Below are positions 1-5,756 of a stretch of DNA of 5,756 bases, in pieces. The notes below the pieces were generated by a model. The model was not told the DNA's origin. It made no database searches and saw nothing but the letters and a program-made list of their open reading frames with translations. Origin of the DNA: a bacterium (lineage in GTDB: Bacteria; Zhuqueibacterota; Zhuqueibacteria; Thermofontimicrobiales; Thermofontimicrobiaceae); contig DSAU01000316.1 in NCBI GenBank assembly GCA_011046315.1, positions 1 through 5,756 of the forward strand. The letters run 5' to 3'. How positions within the stretch are numbered: position 1 is the first letter of the stretch; every line of letters starts with the position of its first letter. The translations under genes and the position numbers were made by a program.

Positions 1-55
1 CCAAAAAGTAATTCATCGCCGAACTTAGTCAAAATTACCACACCCCAGGCTGGTC

Positions 56-3000
56 ATGAACACAAAAGCTAACGTTCTGTTGTACATTTTATGGGTTATT
101 TTGCCGGCATCCTTCCTGTCAGCCGACATAACTGATGCCTGGGATGCGACAAATACTTCGCTTCACGATTGGAGAGTGATGTCCTTTCCCTTCGATGAAA
201 TATTTCGTTGCGCTGTTATCCTGGATTCGCTCAATGGTTGGGTTTGGGTACATAATAGTCAATATGTCTATCATTTAAAAGACGGACAGTGGTTGTTGAT
301 GTCTGAATTCGATGGTTCTAAATTGGAAAATTATTTTGGCTATTTTGATAATTTTCTTTGGTTCCGCTGCTTGGATAAAATAAATTATCGATATTTTATT
401 CTTCAGTATAATGAAACAGAATCCAAAAGAATTTACCCGCCCAACGCTGACCGCATCCGCGATGTCTGCTATTTGTCCGCTGATAACATCTGGTGTGCTT
501 GCGAATGGGGCGAGATTTTGCATTTTGATGGCCAGCGCTGGACGCTGTTTCAGACACCAACTTTTATGCATATTAACCAGATTCTTATGTTGGAAAACGA
601 CACGGGCTGGATTTTAGGTGAAGCATTTAATCAAGAATTGATTAATTTTTGGAACGGTAAAAATTGGCAGAAGATTGATGCTGATTTTAATAAAGGAAAA
701 GGATGGAGCGATGTTAAAATAAAATTGGACGCCTCAACCTATTATTACTTTGGAAAAACAGATGAAAATTTGCTGCTTCGGCTCAAGAGTTCGGGAATTG
801 AAAGCATCAATTTTAGCGATATTTTAAAGGATACATTATCGCTGAATTGGAAAATTGTTAAAAATCCGCTTGTTTATCACCGCAGTGGAAGCTATTTAAC
901 GGTTGACTTGAATAATTATTTTGTCGAAGCGAAGGGGAAAAATGAGGTCTTTTTTTATGAAATGGCTGAAAACAAAACAGCCAATGCCCACCTGTTAACA
1001 AGCGACGGCTCGTTGTTTCCCACCAAAATAAATTATCAAAATATTTTCCCCCGCGGTAAGGCTCAATTTACAGGCACTAGAACGGATAGGATGCGAGGTG
1101 GCTATGGTGTTGCTTTTGGCGATTTCGACAGCGATGGCGATGATGATTATTATTTAGTTGATACTGAAGACCGAAATAATTTGTTTTTGTTTGGCGGCAA
1201 CTCAACAATCTTAGCGTCCTCGCCGATTACTTTTGTTGAAGCTGCCGATCGCTTGAAAATTTCAGGCGCGGTTATATTGAAGAATGGTAAAAATGTTTAC
1301 GACATGGGCGTCTGCTGGGCCGATATTGAAAATGACGGTGACAGAGACGCCTATATTACCAGCATGTACGGTGAAAATGAATTGTTTAAAAATATAAGTA
1401 ATAGAAAATTTGAAGATATTGCACAGCGGGCGAATGTCACCGGCGGGCAAGCCCGGTCCAATGTCGCCTGCTGGGGCGATGTAAATAATGATGGCGCGGT
1501 CGATTTATTTGTAGCCAATGAAGATACGACGAATATGTTATTTCTGAATGACGGCGCCGGTCAGTTCAGAGAAATTTCCGAGAAAGCGGGACTTCGCACC
1601 GCGCAGCGCGGCAAGGGCGCCACCTTTGGCGATATTGATAACGATGGCGATCTCGATCTGGTCGTGACCTTTTTCGGACGACGCAATAAAATATATCGGA
1701 ATATGGGCATTGATCGGGAAACAAAATTACCGCGTTTTATTGATGATACAGACCGATGTTTGCCGGTCAATGCCGATTCCCTTGCCAAAAGTACATCCGC
1801 CGTATTAGCGGATCTAGACAATGATGGTGATCTGGATTTGTATATTACGAATTTGATTTTTACAAACCGGCTTTATCAAAACGATGGTAGCGGAATTTTT
1901 AGAGACATCACTGTCGCTGCTGGCGTGAGAGATTCCAGTCTGTCCCATAGTTCCTGTTTTTTTGATGCGGATAATGACGGGGATCTGGATTTTTATGTGA
2001 CCAACCGCGGCAAAAATCTGTTCTATTTGAATAATGGCGTCGGGAAATTTAACCAAAATGAAGACATGTTTGAACTCATGGATCAGCTCGCCTATTCCAC
2101 CGGCGTTGCCTGTGGTGATCCGGACAACGATGGCGATGTGGATTGTTACCTGGCGAATACCGATCAGCCGAGTGTCTATTTTAGAAATGACCTGAACAAT
2201 CAAAATTATTTGAAGATCAAACTCATTGGCACCAAGAGTAACCGCGATGCGATCGGCGCAAAAACATGGCTCTTTCAAGCCGGCCATCTGGGTGAAACTG
2301 ATTTTTGTCTGGGACTGCGCGAGCTCAGCGGCGGTTCCGGTTACGGTTGTCAAAATTCTCTGGTGATCCACTATGGGGTTGATGCAACAAAAAAATATGA
2401 TTTGAAAGTCTGGTTTCCCAGCGGAATCATAAAAACTTATCAAGACATCGAACCGGCACAGCTTTTGACGATTGAAGAAGAAACCGGCATCGCCAAAGCA
2501 GTTTCGCTTGCCCATAAATGGCTGATACGCAGCATTTTTAATCGGACAAACCAATTCAAATTCATGCTGACATTAACGATATTGCTCGTGTTGTCGGTGG
2601 TATCCTGGCTGATGGTTCATTTTAAAAAAGCTGAACCAGGGTTTGCCTGGCGTCTGACGCTCATTCCCTTTGCTGCCTATTTTATTTTAATGGCGTTGCT
2701 TTATGGCGCTGAATTTTTACTGGCTGATGTGCTGCCGGTCGGTTTTGCCATGTTGACATTCGGTGTGGTGTTTTGGCTGTTGAAAGCGCGCACTCTGCGA
2801 ATCGGAAGAGAACGTATCGCCGAAGATTTGCTTATGACCTGCCTGGCATTCGATCATGGTGCAACCGGGACCAGCATTTTGAATCAGCTCCAACTGTTTT
2901 GTACCAACCTGAGTTTCGATGCAAAAAACCTGTCGGCAAATGTCCTCCGGCAATTGCAGGAGACGATTATCGCTTTTTACGATCAGGTTTTTGGCGCGTT

Positions 3001-3667
3001 GAAACGAATCTGTGAACTCGCTAAAGACGCTACCGTGGATATTTATCAGGCTGAAGAATTAAAGCGCCAGCTAATTTCAATCTCAAACTATTTGAACGAC
3101 ATCAAAGTAAACATTAATCTGGATAAAAATATTAAAAAAGATGTGTGGGAAAATATCTACCGGCTCGTTGATAGCGTTAAGCTGAATATCAAAGCCATTA
3201 AAGGCTCAGCCATGTCACTGCTTGCATGTGATGCTGTGTCGTTGATTCGCAATCAAGTCGCCCGGGCTGCGAAATTAGTCCATTACCCGATTATCGTCAA
3301 CGGTTCAGCAGAAAGCCTTCCCAGCCAGGTTTGTATCAAGCCGGATGAATTAGCAGCCATCATCGATAATTTATTGCAAAATGGGCATCGATCCATGAAA
3401 GCATGCCCGGACCCGGCGTTTACCATTGATTTTAAAACAACCGATCGCTATCTGTTGGTCAATGTTAGCGATAGGGGAGAAGGCATCCCCAGAAAGTATT
3501 GGGATCGGGTATTCGAGCGGACTTTTACCACCAAAACTGGCGGAAAGGGGGGATTTGGACTGTATTATGCCCGGCATACTTTAGCCAAATACGGCGGCGG
3601 CATCGAAATTGTAAACAGCCGGAAAAACCGGGGAACGGTCTTTCGAATTAACTTGTTGATCATCTGA
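56..3667 (+). CDS. Membrane sensor histidine kinase with exported FG-GAP propeller and ASPIC/UnbV sensor region
   Basis: Likely a sensor kinase that reads an extracytoplasmic signal and phosphorylates the regulator encoded next. Seen in the protein: signal peptide about 1-23 (cleavage near FLSA/D); three W-rich repeats with an hfdG..W pattern (about 47-85, 133-169, 172-208); seven DxDxDGxxD-type FG-GAP/VCBS motifs starting at residues 356, 423, 475, 526, 586, 637 and 688; an ASPIC/UnbV domain about 717-808 (AIGAK at 732, GSGYGCQN, WFPSG); membrane segments about 836-856, 867-889 and 892-909; a helical region 910-1080 containing FDHG with H934; and HATPase about 1090-1203 with N box (D1104-N1105, N1109), G1 box DRGEG (1139-1143), F box (F1153) and G2 box GKGGFGL (1163-1169). 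The KK and KAR charges put the kinase in the cytoplasm. There is no standard HE[LI]RTPL H box, so H934 as phosphoacceptor is inference. ATG 56 is the first start after an in-frame TAG at 26-28; its Shine-Dalgarno is weak. Kinase call firm; ligand unknown. Confidence 0.9.
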   Translation: MNTKANVLLYILWVILPASFLSADITDAWDATNTSLHDWRVMSFPFDEIFRCAVILDSLNGWVWVHNSQYVYHLKDGQWLLMSEFDGSKLENYFGYFDNFLWFRCLDKINYRYFILQYNETESKRIYPPNADRIRDVCYLSADNIWCACEWGEILHFDGQRWTLFQTPTFMHINQILMLENDTGWILGEAFNQELINFWNGKNWQKIDADFNKGKGWSDVKIKLDASTYYYFGKTDENLLLRLKSSGIESINFSDILKDTLSLNWKIVKNPLVYHRSGSYLTVDLNNYFVEAKGKNEVFFYEMAENKTANAHLLTSDGSLFPTKINYQNIFPRGKAQFTGTRTDRMRGGYGVAFGDFDSDGDDDYYLVDTEDRNNLFLFGGNSTILASSPITFVEAADRLKISGAVILKNGKNVYDMGVCWADIENDGDRDAYITSMYGENELFKNISNRKFEDIAQRANVTGGQARSNVACWGDVNNDGAVDLFVANEDTTNMLFLNDGAGQFREISEKAGLRTAQRGKGATFGDIDNDGDLDLVVTFFGRRNKIYRNMGIDRETKLPRFIDDTDRCLPVNADSLAKSTSAVLADLDNDGDLDLYITNLIFTNRLYQNDGSGIFRDITVAAGVRDSSLSHSSCFFDADNDGDLDFYVTNRGKNLFYLNNGVGKFNQNEDMFELMDQLAYSTGVACGDPDNDGDVDCYLANTDQPSVYFRNDLNNQNYLKIKLIGTKSNRDAIGAKTWLFQAGHLGETDFCLGLRELSGGSGYGCQNSLVIHYGVDATKKYDLKVWFPSGIIKTYQDIEPAQLLTIEEETGIAKAVSLAHKWLIRSIFNRTNQFKFMLTLTILLVLSVVSWLMVHFKKAEPGFAWRLTLIPFAAYFILMALLYGAEFLLADVLPVGFAMLTFGVVFWLLKARTLRIGRERIAEDLLMTCLAFDHGATGTSILNQLQLFCTNLSFDAKNLSANVLRQLQETIIAFYDQVFGALKRICELAKDATVDIYQAEELKRQLISISNYLNDIKVNINLDKNIKKDVWENIYRLVDSVKLNIKAIKGSAMSLLACDAVSLIRNQVARAAKLVHYPIIVNGSAESLPSQVCIKPDELAAIIDNLLQNGHRSMKACPDPAFTIDFKTTDRYLLVNVSDRGEGIPRKYWDRVFERTFTTKTGGKGGFGLYYARHTLAKYGGGIEIVNSRKNRGTVFRINLLII

Positions 3668-3707
3668 CAAATGATGTCTGGTTATGCTATCAAAAAAAAC
3701 ATACCGT

Positions 3708-3716
3708 AAAAAAGGA
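3708..3716 (+). promoter_or_regulatory. Ribosome binding site of the NtrC-type regulator gene
   Basis: An A-rich AAAGGA core (3711-3716) lies 8 bases before ATG 3725. It is the best Shine-Dalgarno in the window and supports this start for the regulator. The 57-base gap after the kinase stop has no hairpin followed by a T run, so read-through from the kinase gene is expected. Confidence 0.75.
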
Positions 3717-3724
3717 CGATCCAA

Positions 3725-5095
3725 ATGAAAAAACTGACAGCTTTGCTGATCGATGACGATAAAAATTTTTGTAAAACCTTCTGTTCCCTGGCAGAACAAA
3801 GCTTTGAATTAACCGTTGCCCATTCTGGAAAAGACGGACTGGCAAAGCTTAAGCGTGAACAACCGCAAGTTGTGCTGTTAGATTTGAAACTGGGACGGGG
3901 AATGAACGGACTGGAGGTGTTAAAGCGCATCTGCGCCAGCTATCCGGATCTGCCGGTGATCATGATCACTGATTTCGCCGATGTGCCCACCGCGGTGCAG
4001 GCGATGAAAATCGGCGCCTTCTATTACATTTCCAAATCGCCCAACATTCAGGGATTGAAGCTCATCATCGAACGTGAACTGGAGCGAATTAACTGGAAAA
4101 AATTGTTTCAGGAAAGGCAGCGGGAGGGCGAAATGCCTTGCATCGCTGAAAGCCCGGCAATGCAGCAGTTGCTCGATCAACTGCGCCAAATTGCTGACAG
4201 CGACGCCACCATTTTGCTGGAAGGGGAGAGCGGCGTGGGAAAAGAAGTGTGCGCCCGGCAAATTCACCGTTTTAGCAAACGCGCCAACAAACCGTTTGTG
4301 ACGGTCAATTGCAGCACCCTGTCGCCGCAACTGTTTGAGAGCGAATTTTTCGGGCACGAGCGGGGGGCGTTTACCGACGCTCATGCGCAGAAAAAAGGAA
4401 AATTGGAAATCGCCAATACCGGAACCATCTTTTTGGACGAAATTGCTGAACTGCCGGCGGAATCTCAGGCAAAAATTTTACGCGCCATCGAGGAGAAACA
4501 ATTCGAACGACTCGGCGGGACTGTCACCACTGAAGTGGATGTCCGGGTAATCACCGCCACCAATAAAAAACTGAGTGAATTGGTCAAAAAAAATGTGTTT
4601 CGCGAAGATTTGTTCTACCGGTTAAGTGTGATCAGAATTGTAATCCCGCCGTTGCGCCAGCGCCCCGAGGATATCCCGGCGCTGACCCGGCTGTTCTTGC
4701 AACATTACTCCCGTGAAATGAACCGGCAGCAACCCGAGATCAGCCCGCGAGCAATAGAAAAGTTGAAAAGCTATTTTTGGCCTGGCAATGTTCGCGAATT
4801 GAAAAATATGATCGAACGGCTGATCGCTTTTCATCAACCGGGCGCGCCAATCAGGGAACCGGACATTGTTCTGGCTGACCACCCATCCGAGCTACAATAC
4901 CCGCAACACCTGCTGCAGATGTCATACGATCAGGCTAAAATTTGGCTGATGAATGATTTCCGGCGAATCTATTTCAGCAATGCGCTGGAACGAAACCGGG
5001 GAAATATCAGCGCCACCGCCAATGAACTGGGCATCAACCGTTCTGCCTTTCATAAAATGCTCAAAGAGCTTGCGTTGAACATCGATAAAGAATAA
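3725..5095 (+). CDS. NtrC-family sigma-54-dependent response regulator
   Basis: Cytoplasmic transcription activator, 456 residues, the usual length for NtrC-type regulators. Receiver domain (about 1-120) has all key residues: acidic D10-D11-D12, phosphoacceptor D53, T82 and K104. The central AAA+ domain (about 138-365) shows Walker A GESGVGKE (167-174), the sigma-54 contact loop as GAFTDA (214-219) instead of GAFTGA, Walker B FLDE (D238, E239), a FREDLFYRL stretch with the two arginine-finger positions R293 and R299, and sensor II WPGNVREL (352-359). A Fis-type helix-turn-helix lies at about 426-449 (GNIS...LGINRSAFHKML). All catalytic parts look intact, so it should oligomerise on phosphorylation, hydrolyse ATP and open sigma-54 promoters. 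It follows the sensor kinase by 57 bases, which makes that kinase its likely partner. Likely target by position: the -24/-12 element at 5369-5384. The family is certain; the partner and target are inference. Confidence 0.96.
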   Translation: MKKLTALLIDDDKNFCKTFCSLAEQSFELTVAHSGKDGLAKLKREQPQVVLLDLKLGRGMNGLEVLKRICASYPDLPVIMITDFADVPTAVQAMKIGAFYYISKSPNIQGLKLIIERELERINWKKLFQERQREGEMPCIAESPAMQQLLDQLRQIADSDATILLEGESGVGKEVCARQIHRFSKRANKPFVTVNCSTLSPQLFESEFFGHERGAFTDAHAQKKGKLEIANTGTIFLDEIAELPAESQAKILRAIEEKQFERLGGTVTTEVDVRVITATNKKLSELVKKNVFREDLFYRLSVIRIVIPPLRQRPEDIPALTRLFLQHYSREMNRQQPEISPRAIEKLKSYFWPGNVRELKNMIERLIAFHQPGAPIREPDIVLADHPSELQYPQHLLQMSYDQAKIWLMNDFRRIYFSNALERNRGNISATANELGINRSAFHKMLKELALNIDKE

Positions 5096-5097
5096 TA

Positions 5098-5135
5098 GAT
5101 CGCGGATAAAACGGATGACATCGATCAGCACAGAT
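5098..5135. repeat. Short GAT-phased degenerate repeat downstream of the regulator gene
   Basis: GAT recurs at 5098, 5105, 5114, 5123 and 5133, a step of 7 to 10 bases, with CGGAT twice (5103 and 5112). GATCG (5098-5102) and CGATC (5122-5126) can also pair over a long loop. It begins right after the regulator stop codon and resembles the dispersed GGAT-rich intergenic repeats I recall from several FCB-type genomes. With one copy in view, membership of a repeat family is inference. Confidence 0.35.
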
Positions 5136-5237
5136 TTTGGTTACGATAAATTTGTAACGTCGCCCAGCTTCTCCCTGACAATCCCAAAACCATCAACTTT
5201 TCAGCTCACCCGCCTTTCTGCTCAGCTTTCAATCAAC

Positions 5238-5274
5238 CGCCAATTGTCGCCAGAATGCGCCACAACTGACGCCA
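5238..5274 (+). repeat. Four helically spaced CGCCA pentamers, possible regulator-binding array
   Basis: CGCCA occurs at 5238-5242, 5248-5252, 5258-5262 and 5270-5274, with steps of 10, 10 and 12 bases, about one DNA turn each. Within this array, 5246-5258 and 5268-5280 also form a longer imperfect direct repeat (CGCCA-N-AATGC) 22 bases apart, two turns. The array ends 4 bases before the GCAAC inverted repeat and about 95 bases before the -24/-12 element. This looks like tandem protein-binding sites on one face of the helix; the binding protein is not shown. Confidence 0.5.
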
Positions 5275-5278
5275 AAAT

Positions 5279-5294
5279 GCAACAAAAAAGTTGC
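5279..5294. promoter_or_regulatory. Perfect inverted repeat GCAAC-N6-GTTGC, candidate upstream activator site
   Basis: The 5-base arms pair exactly around a run of six A. Dyad symmetry fits a dimeric Fis-type helix-turn-helix, and the form recalls NtrC sites (TGCACC-N5-GGTGCA), though arm sequence and spacing differ. Its centre is about 84 bases upstream of the conserved GG of the -24/-12 element, about -108 from the predicted transcription start, a normal distance for a sigma-54 activator site. Binding by the adjacent NtrC-type regulator is inference. Confidence 0.45.
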
Positions 5295-5368
5295 CCAACT
5301 GAAACAACCATCGGAAGTCCCATAAAAAAAACAATAGCTTATCCCTGCTAAAAATACCGATTATTCAA

Positions 5369-5384
5369 CGGCACAAAAATTGTA
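5369..5384 (+). promoter_or_regulatory. Probable sigma-54 (-24/-12) promoter of the downstream gene
   Basis: CGGCACAAAAATTGTA matches the TGGCAC-N5-TTGCW consensus with the invariant GG (5370-5371), exactly 10 bases, then GT (5382-5383) where GC is usual. Predicted start of transcription is near 5395, giving a leader of about 52 bases before ATG 5447. Its position directly behind a sigma-54 activator gene and in front of a signalling gene supports it. The two departures are C for the first T and T in the -12 GC pair, so strength is uncertain. Confidence 0.6.
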
Positions 5385-5416
5385 TATTAATTGCGTCAAA
5401 ACAGCATTAATTATTG

Positions 5417-5427
5417 TGAGCAGCTCA
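5417..5427. promoter_or_regulatory. Palindrome TGAGC-A-GCTCA in the predicted leader
   Basis: Perfect 5-base arms around one A, between the predicted transcription start (about 5395) and ATG 5447. It could be a small operator. It is too tight to fold as a stable RNA hairpin. The preceding TGTGA resembles half of a CRP site, but the other half and the spacing do not fit. Confidence 0.3.
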
Positions 5428-5446
5428 TTACTATGAAAACGGCTCA

Positions 5447-5756
5447 ATGAAAAAAGTACTATTATTGGGCGCCAGTCCGGAATTTGTCGGGGAGCTCCAG
5501 GCAAACCATGCCCGCCACTGTGAAATTTTATCTACCCATGATATTGACACCGCCTACTCGCTGCTGAAAACCGGTGCCATCGAATTGCTGCTGATACAAT
5601 TGAATAATAATTACGGGCTCAACCTTGAACAACTCAAAAAATTTCTCAAAAAAATAAACCGCAGAAAATTTAAACAACTGACCCGAATTCTAATTGCTGC
5701 CAACGGAGGTGATTACCAAATTGAGCCATTGTTGAAACTTGGTGTGTCCGCGGTGG
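5447..5756 (+). CDS. Receiver-like (pseudo-receiver) signalling protein, 5' part only
   Basis: The first 103 codons are in the window and the gene runs past its end. The alternating beta/alpha pattern (KKVLLLGASPEF, ELLLIQLN, RILIAAN, LLKLGVSAV) follows the response-regulator receiver fold, but the chemistry is missing. GAS stands where the acidic pair should be (residues 8-10), Q51 stands at the phosphoacceptor aspartate, and A84-A85 at the conserved T/S. It therefore cannot be phosphorylated in the usual way and more likely acts by protein contact. An in-frame TGA at 5417-5419, with no other ATG, GTG or TTG after it, fixes ATG 5447 as the first start. No Shine-Dalgarno is visible. A five-codon reading frame, MKTAQ (5433-5450), overlaps the start as ATGA, so coupled translation is possible. 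What follows the domain is not visible. Likely controlled by the sigma-54 promoter upstream. Confidence 0.75.
   Translation, partial: MKKVLLLGASPEFVGELQANHARHCEILSTHDIDTAYSLLKTGAIELLLIQLNNNYGLNLEQLKKFLKKINRRKFKQLTRILIAANGGDYQIEPLLKLGVSAV

Larger units (their letters stand above)
5096..5446. other. 351-base intergenic regulatory region without a convincing gene
   Basis: Holds repeats and a probable sigma-54 promoter, listed separately. The + strand is strongly C-rich and G-poor at about 5171-5320 (hand count roughly 53 C to 20 G in 150 bases), unlike both flanking genes. A-runs lie at 5284-5289, 5324-5331 and 5350-5354, between the possible activator sites and the promoter, and could favour bending. 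A 5-bp hairpin (GTTAC 5140-5144, GTAAC 5154-5158) has no T run after it, so no clear intrinsic terminator for the regulator gene is seen. Confidence 0.7.

Noticed and set aside
1..72. Frame 1 is open from the window edge to TAA 70-72 and could be the tail of an upstream gene overlapping the kinase start
   Set aside because: Only 23 codons, easily open by chance, with no recognisable sequence; needs the upstream sequence.
1814..2554. Long antisense open frame (246 codons) opposite the FG-GAP repeats and ASPIC domain
   Set aside because: It mirrors the repetitive GAT/GAC-rich codons of the sense gene; the protein shows no recognisable domain and the sense frame is clearly coding.
3920..4384. 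154-codon antisense frame opposite the regulator gene
   Set aside because: The opposite strand encodes an intact receiver and AAA+ domain with all motifs; this is a shadow frame.
5140..5158. GTTAC/GTAAC hairpin as terminator of the regulator gene
   Set aside because: Five-base stem, nine-base loop and no following T run.
5115..5351. 78-codon + strand frame in the intergenic region
   Set aside because: No ribosome binding site, S/T/P-rich composition caused by the C-rich repeats, and it overlaps the probable regulatory sites.
5415..5430. CRP/FNR-type site around TGTGA
   Set aside because: The second half-site is TCATT rather than TCACA and the spacing is wrong; only the inner palindrome TGAGC-A-GCTCA is real.

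Overview
The window holds a two-gene two-component module on the + strand and the start of a third signalling gene behind its own regulatory region. Gene 1 (56-3667) is a 1203-residue membrane sensor kinase with a very large exported half: signal peptide, W/G-type propeller-like repeats, seven FG-GAP/VCBS calcium-type motifs, an ASPIC/UnbV domain, three membrane segments, a helical region and a C-terminal HATPase. Gene 2 (3725-5095) is a complete NtrC-type sigma-54-dependent response regulator (receiver, AAA+, Fis-type HTH). The gap between them is 57 bases with no terminator, so they are probably co-transcribed and likely form a cognate pair.

Bases 5096-5446 hold no convincing gene but are rich in structure. 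There is a 9-10 bp GAT phrase just after gene 2, a C-rich and G-poor stretch, four CGCCA pentamers spaced 10, 10 and 12 bp apart, a perfect GCAAC-N6-GTTGC inverted repeat, a good match to a sigma-54 -24/-12 promoter (5369-5384), and a small palindrome in the predicted leader. Gene 3 (from 5447, cut by the window end) begins with a receiver-like fold that has lost the acidic pocket and the phosphoacceptor aspartate.

Proposed circuit (inference): the exported propeller/ASPIC half senses an extracytoplasmic ligand or surface, the kinase phosphorylates the NtrC-type regulator, and the regulator binds the repeats upstream of the sigma-54 promoter to switch on the downstream pseudo-receiver gene. 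FG-GAP plus ASPIC/UnbV is the CRTAC1-like architecture, usually found in secreted bacterial proteins; here it serves as the sensor of a histidine kinase.

Organism: a Gram-negative-type bacterium of moderate GC. Abundant CRTAC1-like proteins together with NtrC-type regulators recall the FCB group and neighbouring lineages (Calditrichota, KSB1 and similar). This is an impression from gene content only; no marker gene is present to confirm it. No tRNA, rRNA, CRISPR array or mobile element was seen.
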